A DNA stretch of 64,000 bases from Lolium rigidum (lineage: Eukaryota > Streptophyta > Magnoliopsida > Poales > Poaceae), in NCBI RefSeq assembly GCF_022539505.1, contig NC_061508.1, positions 267,722,736 to 267,786,735 of the forward strand, read 5' to 3'. Position 1 is the stretch's first letter. Every line of letters starts with the position of its first letter. Shown piece by piece: positions 44,697 through 57,263 of the stretch. The notes beneath the pieces were generated by a model. It searched no databases. It saw only the letters and a list, made by a program, of their open reading frames with translations, and was not told the DNA's origin. Both the position numbers and the translations under genes were made by a program.

Positions 44697-44707
44697 CTAT
44701 TTATAGG
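44697..44707 (-). promoter_or_regulatory. Second TATA-like motif (3' LTR)
   Basis: The minus strand reads CCTATAAATAG, identical at 53923-53933 in the other LTR. It lies about 1.6 kb upstream (minus direction) of the GC-block TATA box. Confidence 0.5.
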
Positions 44708-45583
44708 CTTGGGCAAGCTCTAGTATCATGACACATAGGTGGTGACTCTTGTGTTGATTTGATGAGTAAGGTGCTTGGTTGTCATGCCCTCATCCATAGC
44801 AATCCTTTGAGCATGAGGTGGCAAAGCTTGGGATGCAAGTCATGTAGATATTTTCATCCCATGTGGCATAGATCATTATCCTCTCATATGATTTATTTTT
44901 GGATAGCCAAGTGGCATTTGCTACTAAATATCTTGTGGATGGTTTTATTATTGTGGATGAGTCACTCTATCATATTTGACTGGATTTACATTATAATATT
45001 GGTCAAAAGGTCAATGGTTGAGGGTTGTTTCTTAATTTTGGATAGTGGGTGTTTGATTTCACCAAGGCATGATCATATGAGTTTCAAAATACTCATAGTT
45101 AGTTTGATTCAAATAGTTTGAACTATAATTCGTAATGTAAATGGATTTAGTTTTATGATATTCCATGTATTTAATAAGTTATGATTTAAATAAGAATGTG
45201 TGGCTTTTATGCACTTTAGACCCTGTGGTTTAACTTATTTATAAGTGAATTAATTTACACACAAAGGTAGTTGCTAACTTTTAAGTGTTAATAAGTTAGG
45301 GTTTGATTCTTAAAGAATGTGTTGTTGTAAATCTAATTCCATTTGATCTAATCCATAGATCAAATCATCTCTACCCAAAACAAGGTTTTAGCAAAGATCA
45401 CGAGTGAAGTTTATAGCGCTTGACTTGATGATCTACTTCAATTCCGAGCAAGTCAAGTGAAACTTCGATTCATTGTGGTAAGTTTTATTTGAAAGCGCGA
45501 AAATTCCCGGATTTTCTATGCATGAATGCAATGCACACTTTGGTGTTCTCTCATTTTGTTGCCTCTAAACCTGGGATATTACA

Positions 45584-45600
45584 GCCTCTCCCCCTTAAAC
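45584..45600 (-). promoter_or_regulatory. Polypurine tract
   Basis: The minus strand reads GTTTAAGGGGGAGAGGC directly before the 3' LTR start TGTAATATCCC. Confidence 0.8.
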
Positions 45601-48523
45601 TGAACTTCGTCCCGAAGTTCGAACGCTCTCATGTTTCGGAATGTTGAAATGTCTTGAACGGATCACCATCCTTCAACTCCATGGTGATCACACTAGATAT
45701 AGTGGAATATATCCCTTGTCCAGATCCTTCCTGGAGTCTTCTGATGTCTGGCACTGATACTTTCTTCTATTCTATGATTTCTTCCAACAGTCTAAGCTTA
45801 TAGGCTTACTATCCAAAGATTCTTGGGATTAAGACATCTTATTGTGTTAATGGACTTTACTAATGGTTGTGGCGACATCTTCCTATTTGGGTACTCAAAG
45901 CTTGGTTCTACCATGTGGTAATCCTGCGATGTAATATGGCACTATGGGTACCAACTGCGGTGTCCAAACCTTCATTCTAAAGGATTTTTTTAAAGTAAGG
46001 TATTGTTGTCCCTTACTACCATAACGAAAGTAATGGTACTTCGTAAGGTATTTACGATAGGCATGGTCCTGGTTGTTTAGTCCTACGAATGGATTAGACT
46101 CATTTAGTCCATCCAATCATGGCTTCTAGTTTAGGCTAGTTATCTTCCTTTTGGTTTCTTTAGGTTCCATGAAAGGAATCTTTCTAATAGGCATTATGTT
46201 TTGGTATGATCAAACTCCTTCGTCATAGTAGCTTCTTAAGCTTTTGCTTGTCCTTCGACATCTTCTTCATCCAACTTCATTATCTTAGACTTACTTAAGT
46301 TCTCTTGGTTTTGAGTAATTACAATTACCTACTCAAGTTAAGGTCTAACCCTTACTTCCTCGAGATATGAACCTCGGCTTCTAGTCTGACAACCTCCTGA
46401 GAGTACTTTTATATGGGTAGTTCCCAACAACCTTAAAAAATAAGATCGGACTTCCTCTCGGTTCGGACCTTTTTCTTCGTCTATCATACTCCAAATACTA
46501 TATCTTAAATACTTCTCCTTCAACCTTCCTCTCCCCTTGGAGTTTACTAATGATCTTCCAACTTCCTTTCTTCTAATCATTAAACTCCAAGGTTAGATAG
46601 TTGGTTTAGGTCTGGTTTATATTTTGTACCTTTCTAAAGTCTCACGAAGAATTCTTTCTGGTGTATCCACACAGTTGTGAGTATCCATTATGAATCCTCC
46701 GACTAAATATTTACCATCTATGGAATACCAGCTGTGAAATACTAGCTGCGGAATCCCCCTTTCTTTTAGGATAAAGAAATGTTCAGGCTGTGGGCTATCT
46801 TGTACCAGCTGCAAACTACCTAGTACCAGATGTGGCTTATTGGATACCATTTGTGGCTATGTTATGGTTCTAGTCAATATCTACTTACCAGCTTGTGGCT
46901 ACTTACCTAGTTTTAGTTAAGATATACCTCACTTCACATACTTTCTCTTCATGATTATCCTATATCAGCTGCGGCCTTATTATATCAGCTGCGACTTCAC
47001 TTGTCTATTTTCCTTCTTCTAGGGTTTGTTTTGCAAGATAACCACTTGTTGACACTATGAAAATAGTATTATAAGTGACTTCACTTGCATTCCCTTCTTC
47101 CATAGTGAATATGGCTCCACTTCTACTACTCCATATTCACTATTTTTCTCACTTTCATGATACTTCCATGTTGAAGTACTCCTTGATTGAGGATAAAAGT
47201 GAGTTTTGATTGGTCCTTCCTTCAGATTGTTGTGGTTGCTTCCCACAATTTTACTTCCTTCTTCAAGTGAACCTTCATCTTGTCTTCAAAATCTTCAGAA
47301 TTCGTCACTTCCTTACACGAATACCTTTACCCTCTAGACCTATAACATCAAGTAAGAGCTTGATATTGCAACATGCATTTGCATATCAAAGTCAAACTTC
47401 ATGTATGGATCTAGTCAATCAATGAAAATCCAATAAAATCCAAGAAAATCCAGCTTTGTGCTTATAATACACATCTTTATATGCCTGAATATAAAAGTTG
47501 GGTAAGACATCCCTAAACATCAGGATCAGATGTGTAGTATGTAACACCACATAAGATAGGTTTAGGTTGTGATACTTAGCACAATACGTGAATTTCTACT
47601 ATTTGTCTCAACATTTATCTTAATTGCACATTTGCAATGAGACAAACTTGAAACAAAATGGCTTGGGATAGTTGAAGTTAACCTAGTTTTCTTTGGAAGT
47701 ACTAACAAAATAGTATACCCTATATGTGCTATTGAAGACTACCTCCTATAATACAATTATTTCTAATATGTCTACTCTAAACACATGATTGTTTAGAATA
47801 TACCACCTATAACTCTAGGATTTCTCTATGTGATATGCTCTAAATAAGCCTTCTTTAAATTAAGGACTATGATTCTAACATACTTGGTACAGTTTCCAGG
47901 ATTTTAAGGCCTAAGCTTTCGAACTATTCCCTAAATCCTTACTCCTTATCATTCTTTTGTTATCGTACTTATGATGTTCTACTCCATCATACCATGATTC
48001 TCAAGTGAATCATATATGATTACCAACTTTACCATGAAAAGTAGAGTTGTATAACTCTTATCACTCTTCCTTACCTCCTATGATTGACTCATCATAGACA
48101 TATACTACCTTATATTACTTATTTACCTTACTTAACATCAGTCATTTGACATTTTAAATGACTCTTACTTAACTATAATATGACTTGGTATACATCTTCC
48201 AATAGGATATCTTCCTTATGGTTGTATCCTCTCTTTGGACTACCATGTGTTGTATACCAACTGTGGTCTACTACCACCCATTATCTTAAGCTCCAATGGT
48301 TTTCTAGTTATTTGGAATGAAGCAAGATAACTAACTAAGTTTACTTAAGAAAGATAGATAAGAACAATTGACTCAAGTGTGTCAGGATTATTCTCAAGTG
48401 AATACCCATCTCAAGTCAAAATAATAGTTGGTTTAACTAAGACAACTTCCTATAGACACTACCAAACCTATAGGTCTCCTTTAAAGGGTTTTAATCCTAG
48501 GGTCAAAGCATTTGCTCCGATAC
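45601..48523 (-). other. Internal region of the giant element, non-coding
   Basis: The longest minus frames are about 80 codons (46338-46580, 46617-46850) and resemble nothing known. The word TACCAGCTGTGG and variants recur about ten times (for example near 45949, 46726, 46740, 46803, 46824, 46845, 46887, 46963, 48254) and again across the LTR junction at 48531. Confidence 0.65.
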
Positions 48524-48535
48524 CAGCTGTGATGA
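48524..48535 (-). promoter_or_regulatory. Primer-binding site (initiator tRNA-Met, one mismatch)
   Basis: The minus strand reads TGGTATCGGAGC two bases after the 5' LTR; the usual sequence is TGGTATCAGAGC. Confidence 0.85.
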
Positions 48536-48537
48536 CC

Positions 48538-51500
48538 CAGCGTACCACTCGCATGGTGTAGTACACAAGTCGTTGACATAACACAAGTGAAACACCGTTC
48601 CACCCATATTACATCTCTCAGAGTGGTACAACAGAAACATATGCGAGTCCAAGGTATGTCTATAGAAGTACACACGAACAGTTTACATAAGATCCACACA
48701 ACCTCCTACTTTACAGTGAGGTAAAACTTCAAATAAAGCTCCAGAAGAATGACTCGTAATCTATCTTATTGCTAACTCAAGTTCAAGAGCTACTTGGCTT
48801 GCTATAGAAATCTAGCTACTTAGGTGCTAGGATTAGGGAAAGATTCCCTTCTATTGCTAGTCTAGGTTTCCATTATAACTGATGCAGGAGTTGACTCCAT
48901 TGACTTCGTTGATTGGATTCTTCATCTTGTTGCAGTTGACTCCTTTGTCTTCGAGTTCCACGGTAGTTTCTCCTTCGGTGCATTGCTCTAAGAAGGGGGT
49001 TCAAACGAGATAGAATGAGTACGAGCGTACTCAGCAAGTTCATATTAGGAAATATGTGTATCATGCACTAGCTACAGCCATAGACCAGAAAGTCATAGGC
49101 CAATGCAAGTTTTTGTAATCATTTCTTCAAAAGGTTTATTTTATTCTGAAAACTATGCCCGTCAGTCTTCACAGAGTTGACCGTAACTTCGTGGAGTTCC
49201 TTTCTCGCCGCGTTCGCAGCTTCCTTCCCGGAACAGGGAGTGACAGTCACAATTCAGTATCCTCTGCAGAGGTGCGTTACTTTTCCCATAAGAGAACTTA
49301 TCCTTGATACCAACCGGGTGATCGTTCCCGTCCACACTTCCTTGGTGTGGGGCCAGGTGTAAGGTCCAAGCCAATCACTGCCTTCTCCGCGACCGCAAAC
49401 CCACCCTTTTGTCCACCCGTACACCTCCAGTAGACTTCCCCGATAATACGGCTTTACTCATGGTGCACTTTGGACAATCCTTCATAGATCGTAAGAGCCA
49501 TCATCACTAATGGATGGGGATTTAAAAGGCCATCCCAACCTATTCGGCAGTGCCTCCAACACCCCGCCGGCTCTACCAATCCGTTGGCGTGCGTAAGGGA
49601 AAAGATACAGCTGACTTCCCCGAGCCATTATAGATCTTATGGTCAACGCGATATGTACGGCGCTAGAATCACCGGACGGCATTGGTAATTAATCCTAGGG
49701 TGATATAACCCATGCAATGGAACCTCCACCATATCAACACATACCATGGTTCCATTGCCCACCACATAGTCATATTCATAATTGTAAAATAGTACTTTGC
49801 TTTTCAATGCATGAGTGATAAGTATAGTACTTTGCATATAGTTTGATAAAAATAATCAAATGACATGAGCAAGCGATGAACTTGCCTTTCTTGACTGCAA
49901 GATTATGCGGCAAAAGCTTCGATACGTGAGAAGTCCAAATGCTGAAATACCATCATCGTCCGGTAAGGACAATGTTTAAAGAACTGGCAATAATGCTATA
50001 ATGCATAGTATGAGATGCAATCGTCCCGAGCGTAACCTAACCTCGATGATTTTAGGATGGATGAGTTGTAAGGATTTCTTTAGGGTGTGTTGCACTTTTA
50101 GGATGATTCTCAAACAAGGTTCTTATTAGGGTTTGGTTATATTAGCATCATAACCAAGTGATATCAGACATCATAACAATCATACACATAAGGAATAGTG
50201 GTGGAATAATATGTAAAGAACAGTTGTCAATTTTAAGTTCTACAGGACATGGTTGATGATTATTTATATTATACTTCAAAAGAATAACTTTTGAAGAACA
50301 TGTTGTTTAAGAAATAATGAGTATTTCAAAGAAGGATATGGCTTCTAAGGTTTGATTGACATTTGTATTTCAAAAGAATAACTTTTGAAGAACAGGTTAA
50401 AATATGAATATGATCTACTATACATAGGTGCTATGGCTTCTAGGGTTTACTATTGGATTCATTTAGTTTTACTAATAGGAACTAGTTGGTTCTTAACTTG
50501 GGTTGGTTCTATATACAACAAGTATTGACAGGTTTATTACTATGGTTGATTATGGTATCATATCAAAGGATGATGGTCAAGATGGTTCTATAAATTAGCT
50601 ATTAGGTTTACTATGGTTTCACAATTGCTTCACTAAGTAATCTTTAACTGCTTCTAATCTAAGTGACTTATCATTTCCTAAGTAGGGTTTAGTTGATTAG
50701 GAGCATGTGATGTGATTTGCTACACAAGGTTGATACTAGGGTTTATCATTATGGTTCTACTAGGGTTTAATGATTGAGGTTGATCCTAATGGTGTGGTAT
50801 ATAGGATTGATGATCAATGGTGCTAACATGGGGTAACAAGCTAGGGTTTATACCTAAGTGGCACTAGTGAATCATATAGGTTTTAATTAAGAATAGGAAC
50901 ATGAAATGATAATCTCATGTGACTTGGTTTTATGCTAGTGGATCATAAGCATGCATTCAATTGTTGCTTATTAGGGTTCTATATGTTAAGTAAATCTCAC
51001 ATGATCACATGTGCACATAATTAGGGTTTTAGAGTTACTTCGAAGTGTAATGATCACATGGGTTAAATCCTTAGGTTTTAGTTTTGCAACTACTATGGAT
51101 GAACACATGAAATAATGAAATCAAAGTCTTACTAAATTGAAACTAGGGTTTCTAAGTTATGGTACAACTCCTAAAATGATGTTTGGAAATATAGGTGTGG
51201 TTACTAATTACTTTGAAACAACATTAATAATGGTTTTAGCATTTTATTCATGTTCACAAGAATTAATAATTAGGGTAACTCATGTTTAGGTTTAATTTAG
51301 AAATCGGGGTTTAACAATTTTTATTAGGTTTTTAAAATACTTAACTTGGTAACTAAAGATGTTTAAATAAACAAGTTTTGAATTACCAAAATAATATTGA
51401 CTTATAATATTTTCTTGAGTTATTAATATTTAGAGAAAATAGAAAATAGTAATTTGCAAATTAGGGTTTATGAATTACCACTAATAATTGAATTAATGTA

Positions 51501-54500
51501 AATATGATAAATAAAATTAATTCTAACATTTTACTTAGTTACTAAATAGTTAAAATTTAATTTTTATAACTTCACTAATTATTGAATTCAAATTGTATTT
51601 TGAATAATTGAAATGGCATAATTAATAAAGCTAAAAATAAGTGAATTTTTATTTTGACACACATTTTTGTTTTATATTTTATTTGGATAGAGTTTATTTT
51701 TGTGAGCATTTTGATATATTATTTACATTTTTCTGAGTTGAAATGAATTTTGTATGATTTTACAAAGTTTCAGTGATTTTCTGGAATTTGAAATAAATGG
51801 AAATTACTAAGCGTACCGGTTCGTTTATACCCTCAGAGACTGACTGGTGGGGCCGTTGACTGGGTCACTTGCCACGCGGGCAAAGACCAGTCAACAACTG
51901 CTGACGAGGCAGTGGACATGCTCACCTCGCCGACGGCTTGACGCCGGCGACCAGGCGAGAGCGGCGCCACCGTTTTACTGCTTCCCCGGATGCGCTTCTG
52001 GTACTAATCGACTCCCCTCGACACGTTGAGGCTGCTAGTGTTGATGGCTTCGCGAGGGGGTCGTCGGAGCTACCTCCGACGAGCGTATCTGCGGCGGTCT
52101 ACTCCGGCGAAACGGCTACCTAGAGCTGCAGACCGCGATTGGATGCAATAAGATGCTTGCGAGAAGCGTAAGCTCACCCTGAGGTTGATGGTGTGCTCGA
52201 CGAGGCCTATGGTGGTCGGAGACGACGACGAGGCCATGGATTCCGGCCAGTCACCGGAGAAGGGAATGATGAAATTCGCCAACTCGAGGAAGTTCCAGGA
52301 CGATTCCTTCCTCCCAGATGCTCTACGCGTCGAGGCGCTTCTCCTCGACTCCGCGCCGAGGCCGGGGTGGCTCCGTACCACCGTATTCACCATCGGCGCC
52401 GGCGACAGTGTGTGGAAGAACACAAGGAATAGAGAGAAGCTGAGATGAAATGGATAGGCTTTGAAGGCTTAGGGTTCCGTGGCGGAGCTTCTCGTATATT
52501 TATAGGCCTAGGGATGCTCTACAGCGGCGGCACACGCGGCGGAGACGTTGCGGATGCAACGACGACGACGAGCATGCTTCGGGCACGAATCTTGGCGTGG
52601 AAAGATAAGACTCGGACGCGAGGATGATTCGGCGAGGTTCCGAGCGCGCTTGCGGAGTCCGTGCCGTCCTTATCGTCGACGAGGAGGCCGCCGACCGGCG
52701 CAGCCGTGCTCGTCGACGCCGGAGAAGAAGACGACTCCCCTTTTCTTCTTCGCGCGAAACGTTACGTGGTGTTGGGTCGTTTTGTTTGGTGGGCTGGGCC
52801 GAGACTTGGTCGACGCGGTGACGATGATGGGCTGGTCCCGGGCTGCTCTGGCCTGCTTCGGTGGACAGGTAAGTTTCCCTCCTTTTCTCATTTAAACTTT
52901 TTTTTTTATTATTTTCTGGTTTGATTTTACTATTTGATTTCAAATTTGAACTCTGTCTTATTTTGCAGGTCTTAAATTATTTGAATATCAAAACAATTTG
53001 ATAGTGATACTTACTGTATTGTTTTGTTTTCAACAACCATTGTATAATTGATTTATTTTGTGTTCTTATGAGACACAATTCAAATTTTCAAATAGAAATG
53101 ATTTTAGGTTTATCTCAATTGCTTTGTTAATTAAGGAATTAAACATGTTTTAATTGTTTTGAAATTTAGAACATGTGCATGGTGAACACATTCTATTTTT
53201 CTAGTGCTTAACCATAGTGATCATTCACATATAATTTAATTATGGCTAGGGTTTAACAAATGGTAAAGGAAATGGAATTTGGTTCATGATTTTATGTGAA
53301 TGATAGTTCTTAAGGTTTGAGAAAATGGTTGATTAAACTCTATAATTACTAATTTTGCTTAGCAACTTCTAGCTTGGATTATACTTGTGATCTATGATAC
53401 ACAAGTTAGGGCTTATGATTTTATGTGGAGTGGATCCCATATGAAATGGTTTAGGGTTTTGCATATTCTTCACTAAATTGAATATAAACAGGCATGAGAC
53501 ATGGCAGGGTTCTACTTATAATCCAAAGTGATACTTGGGTTGGTATTTAAATGTGGTCTAGGGTTTTAGTAGTGATCACCAATGTGATACACCACTAGGT
53601 TTAGTACTTCTCTAATATGCTTGTATGATCATGGCTATGATTAGTATTATAACTTCTCTCACTTCTCAATGTCTTGGAATATCCTAAGGTCCTACTCAAG
53701 ATATGATGATATGATCCTCTAAAGATATGGTTTGCCTAGGGATTCTACCTTGGTATCTTCTGTAGCTTGTTCTTCTGGAATTCTGATAAACCTGCATCTT
53801 GTGGTATGCCTCCACCTCCTAGCTTCTTCATCTTGATCCTAGCTAGTTCATATGGAGTGGCTCTATGTGTTTGTGCACATGTATCATGCTACAAGATGAG
53901 CAAAGGGATGAAGGGTGTGGCTCTATTTATAGGCTTGGGCAAGCTCTAGCATCATGACACATAGGTGGTGACTCTTGTGTTGATTTGATGAGTAAGGTGC
54001 TTGGGTGTCATGCCCTCATCCATAGCAATCCTTTGAGCATGAGGTGGCAAAGCTTGGGATGCAAGTCATGTAGATATTTTCATCCTATGTGGCAAGATCA
54101 TTATCCTCTCATATGATTTATTTTTGGATAGCCAAGTGGCATTTGTTACTAAATATCTTGTGGATGGTTTTATTATTGTTGATGAGTCACTATATTATAT
54201 TTGATTGGATTTACATTATAATATTGGTAAAAAGTTAAAGTTGAAGGTTATTCCTCAATTTTGGATAGTTGGGTTTGATTTCACCAAGGCATGGTCATAT
54301 GAGTTTCCAAATACTCATAGTTAGTTTGATTCAAATAGTTTGAACTATAATTCGTAATGTAAATGGATTTAGTTTTATGATATTCCATGTATTTAATAAG
54401 TTATGATTTAAATAAGAATGTGTGGCTTTTATGCACTTTAGACCCTGTGGTTTAACTTATTTATAAGTGAATTAATTTACACACAAAGGTAGTTGCTAAC

Positions 54501-54803
54501 TTTTTAAGTGTTAATAAGTTAGGGTTTGATTCTTAAAGAATGTGTTGTTGTAAATCTAATTCCATTTGATATAATCCATAGATCAAATCATCTCTACCCA
54601 AAACAAGGTTTAGCAAAGATCACAGTGAAGTTTATAGCGCTTGACTTGATGATCTACTTCAATTCCAGCAAGTCAAGTGAAACTTCGCTCATCGTGGTAA
54701 GTTTTATTTGAAAGCGCGAAAATTCCCCGGATTTTCTATGCATGAATGCAATGCACACTTTGGTGTTCTCTCATTTTGTTGCCTCTAAACCTGGGATATT
54801 ACA
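48538..54803 (-). repeat. 5' LTR of the giant element (6,266 bp)
   Basis: Collinear with 39152-45583. The region 52440-52890 (GC-rich) is the most diverged part. It carries TATA-like motifs at 52495-52506 and 53923-53933. Open frames in the GC block (for example 52500-52943 minus) are not conserved in frame between the LTRs and are not counted as genes. Confidence 0.9.
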
Positions 54804-55085
54804 TCAAACATGTATACAACTCACCCCGAACATAAAAAGTAAGGTAAGCGTGACCGGCTCCATGAGGAGTTCTTATCAGGATTAGTTAGGTCACGACCAA
54901 AATCCAATCCGTAGCACTAGGTAGCAAAATCAGCATCCCTTTCCTAATTCTAATCGGTAAGACAAGCATAGATCGGTTCAGCCACACATCTTTTTCGTTC
55001 GCTCCCCTTTTTATTCTCTAAGGAACCCTCTCCTTAACAAGCGTAGATTGATGGAGATGGTTTTTGTACCGGTCAATCTTTATAT
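54804..55085. other. Unassigned sequence before the gap
   Basis: Short stretch right of the giant element; nothing recognised. It does not continue the sequence that lies left of 39152. Confidence 0.5.
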
Positions 55086-55185
55086 NNNNNNNNNNNNNNN
55101 NNNNNNNNNNNNNNNNNNNNNNNNNNNNNNNNNNNNNNNNNNNNNNNNNNNNNNNNNNNNNNNNNNNNNNNNNNNNNNNNNNNNN
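55086..55185. other. Assembly gap (100 N)
   Basis: Exactly 100 N, the usual placeholder for a scaffold gap of unknown size. Features on the two sides need not be adjacent in the genome. Confidence 0.99.
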
Positions 55186-55467
55186 TGAGATCTTATGCTA
55201 CGCTTAATTGGGTGTGTCCATTACATCATTCATACAATGATATAACCTTGTTATTAATAACATCCAATGTTCATGATTATGAAACTAATCATCCATTAAT
55301 CAACAAGCTAGTTAAGAGGCATACTAGGGACTCTTTGTTGTTTACATATCACACATGTATCAATGTTTCGGTTAATACAATTATAGCATGGTATATAAAC
55401 ATTTATCATAAACATAAAGATATATAATAACCACTTTTATTATTGCCTCTTGGGCATATCTCCAACA
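55186..55467 (-). repeat. Copia LTR fragment (BARE/WIS/Angela-like start)
   Basis: The minus strand from 55467 reads TGTTGGAGATATGCCCAAGA then GGCAATAATAAAAG and a ...CCATGCTATAATTGTATT... passage. This is the characteristic beginning of Triticeae copia LTRs of the BARE/WIS/Angela group. The rest of the LTR is lost in the gap. Confidence 0.75.
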
Positions 55468-55511
55468 CTTGGAGCCAAAACTGGACTCCTCAATGCACAT
55501 GATACTAGTCA

Positions 55512-56484
55512 CAGGGCCGGTCCACAGATATCCGGGGCCCTGGGGCAAGACGACAAGAAGGGCCCTTTGTTGACACAAAATTATAAATGTATTGTACTTT
55601 AAAAGCAATCAACTACGTGACATGTCATAGATCAATGATCCTTCAACGATAACACTTTATTTATAACGATGGAGAGAATTCAATCTTGATAGTAAGTAAA
55701 CAACATGATTTCTACAAAATAATAAAACACATAGCTGATCTTGATCCGGGTAAAAATAGCTTCTCTAAATGCCGTCATTTTCAGCTTCAATGTTTGATAT
55801 TGCGTCACAGGGAGTTCCTAGAGGAGCTACCGGTTCTAAAAATAATGTCAGCCAATTTTTTTTGGGATTCAACCAGTTCATCTATCCACTTTTGTTCAAC
55901 GCCCCTCCGCGACTAATCACTTCGGCACGGTATAGAGTGTACGGCAGGTAATCCATGGCATCAAACGATTTGCATAAAAGCGGCTAATACAGGGAACAAA
56001 AATACCTTGATATGAGCATATGAATCGATCTGGATTTGTAGATGAATCGATGTCGATTTGTTGATGTAGGCTCCGTGATTTGCAGGCCACGACGATTAGC
56101 AAAATGAAGAATGGAAACAGAGCTGATTGCAAACGAAATGGCATCTCGGTCTTCGCTAATAGCTGCGGCGACCTGGGAGTCGTAAAAGCAGGGGAGCGGC
56201 TGCGCTTTTGGAATTGGGAATTTGGGGAGAAGACGAGTAGACGAGTTACAGGCGAGAACGATGGAACGCTAGTCCAGTAGGCAGTAGCGTAAATGGATCA
56301 GTTCTTGCCGATCGAATAATTAGGCTACTTGATGGGCTTACGCTGCTACTTGGGCCATTTCTTTTTCTAGTTCTCCTGGACCAAAGGTAGCAGTCAACCT
56401 ATTGAATTACTAACTGGAACGGGCCCCTGCCTCTCGCGGGCCCAGGGCGGCTGCCCCGTTGCCCCGGCCTATGGGCCGGCCCTG
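55512..56484. mobile_element. hAT transposon, non-autonomous (973 bp)
   Basis: Ends CAGGGCCGGTCC and (reverse complement) CAGGGCCGGCCC, with exact 8-bp TSD ACTAGTCA (55504-55511 and 56485-56492). There is no transposase. The right end lies inside a 133-bp tandem duplication. It inserted at the very left edge of the MITE 56491-57263. Confidence 0.9.
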
Positions 56485-56644
56485 ACTAGTCACAATGGGA
56501 AGTATCATATAGACCAAAGGTAGCAGTCAACCTATTGAATTACTAACTGGAACGGGCCCCTGCCTCTCGCGGGCCCAGGGCGGCTGCCCCGTTGCCCCGG
56601 CCTATGGGCCGGCCCTGACTAGTCACAATGGGAAGTATCATATA
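56379..56644. repeat. 133-bp perfect tandem duplication spanning the hAT end
   Basis: GACCAAAGGTAGCAGTCAAC starts at 56379 and 56512. The unit includes the right 106 bp of the hAT element, its TSD and 27 bp beyond. No differences are seen by eye, so it is very recent or an assembly artefact. Confidence 0.93.
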
Positions 56645-57263
56645 CTAGTATCATGCACATGATACTAGTTTATGATACTACCCACACAATGCATAGTATC
56701 ATAAGATAGTATCATAGTATTATTATATTTAATGTTTTGTAGAATCTCAATGCAAATTGGCGTACATGATTTGTTTACCATTAAGTTTTCTAGTTTTACG
56801 TGCTATGATACTGTATCATATTAGAGCAAGTATAAGCAAATCCATGTTAGCTAAATCCTAGGTGGAGGCAAGAGAAAGGAAAAGAGAGACAAGAGCGAGC
56901 GCTTGATCTGTCGCCGGCGTTGCCGCAAGAAACAATACCGCAACAGCCTGCATGCAGCCGATGGCAAATGCCAGCTATATGCATTGAATGTGTGTCCTGT
57001 GAGTCATGCATGTAAAGCAAACCAATACAAATTTACATAGTTAAATATTCAACAAAGCTCACTAGTAGCTAGCTTATTATACTAGTGTTTTCATTTTTGC
57101 TGGCTATAAGTGACATGATATGAGTTATATAGCTAGCAGCCGGCTATATTATTAACCTTGCTCTTATGATACCACTCTCAACTCTCACCTAATTAATTGG
57201 TGCGCCACATCAGATTTTTGCCAACATACCATACATGATACAACTTATGATACTTCCATTGTG
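56491..57263. mobile_element. MITE with CACAATGG ends, interrupted
   Basis: Left CACAATGGGAAGTATCATA and right (reverse complement) CACAATGGAAGTATCATA, with repeated GTATCATA / TATGATAC words inside. Without the nested Tourist MITE and the duplicated segment the body would be about 300 bp. No clean TSD is visible. Confidence 0.65.
56824..57163. mobile_element. Tourist-type MITE (340 bp)
   Basis: Ends GAGCAAGTATAA and (reverse complement) GAGCAAGGTTAA, flanked by TTA (56821-56823 and 57164-57166), as expected for PIF/Harbinger MITEs. It is nested in the MITE 56491-57263. Confidence 0.85.

Larger units (their letters stand above)
39152..45583 (-). repeat. 3' LTR of the giant element (6,432 bp)
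   Basis: Collinear with 48538-54803 over its full length with many small indels. In the minus direction: AT-rich U3 with the first TATA-like motif at 44697-44707 and a second at 43121-43132, a GC-rich block (43550-42430), then a long AT-rich U5-side region with repeated AGGGTTT words. A tandem pair with the landmark AAAGAATAACTTTTGAAGAA (about 40915 and 41015) is kept in both LTRs. Confidence 0.9.
39152..54803 (-). mobile_element. Giant-LTR, LARD-like retroelement (15.7 kb)
   Basis: Two direct repeats of 6,432 and 6,266 bp start (plus strand) TGTGATGACCCAGCGTACCA and end CCTGGGATATTACA. They flank a 2,954-bp internal region. The minus strand gives the proper order: LTR TGTAATATCCCAGG...GGGTCATCACA, PBS, internal, purine tract, LTR. 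No gag, protease, integrase or RT is recognisable, so it is a large retrotransposon derivative that needs proteins in trans. LTRs of this size exceed the 4-5 kb I know for Sukkula-type LARDs. The outer flanks (GTTCC on the left, TCAAA on the right) do not match, so the ends may come from recombination or misassembly. Confidence 0.88.

Noticed and set aside
48524..48535. tRNA gene remnant
   Set aside because: Only the 12-nt primer-binding complement is present; no cloverleaf or A/B boxes.
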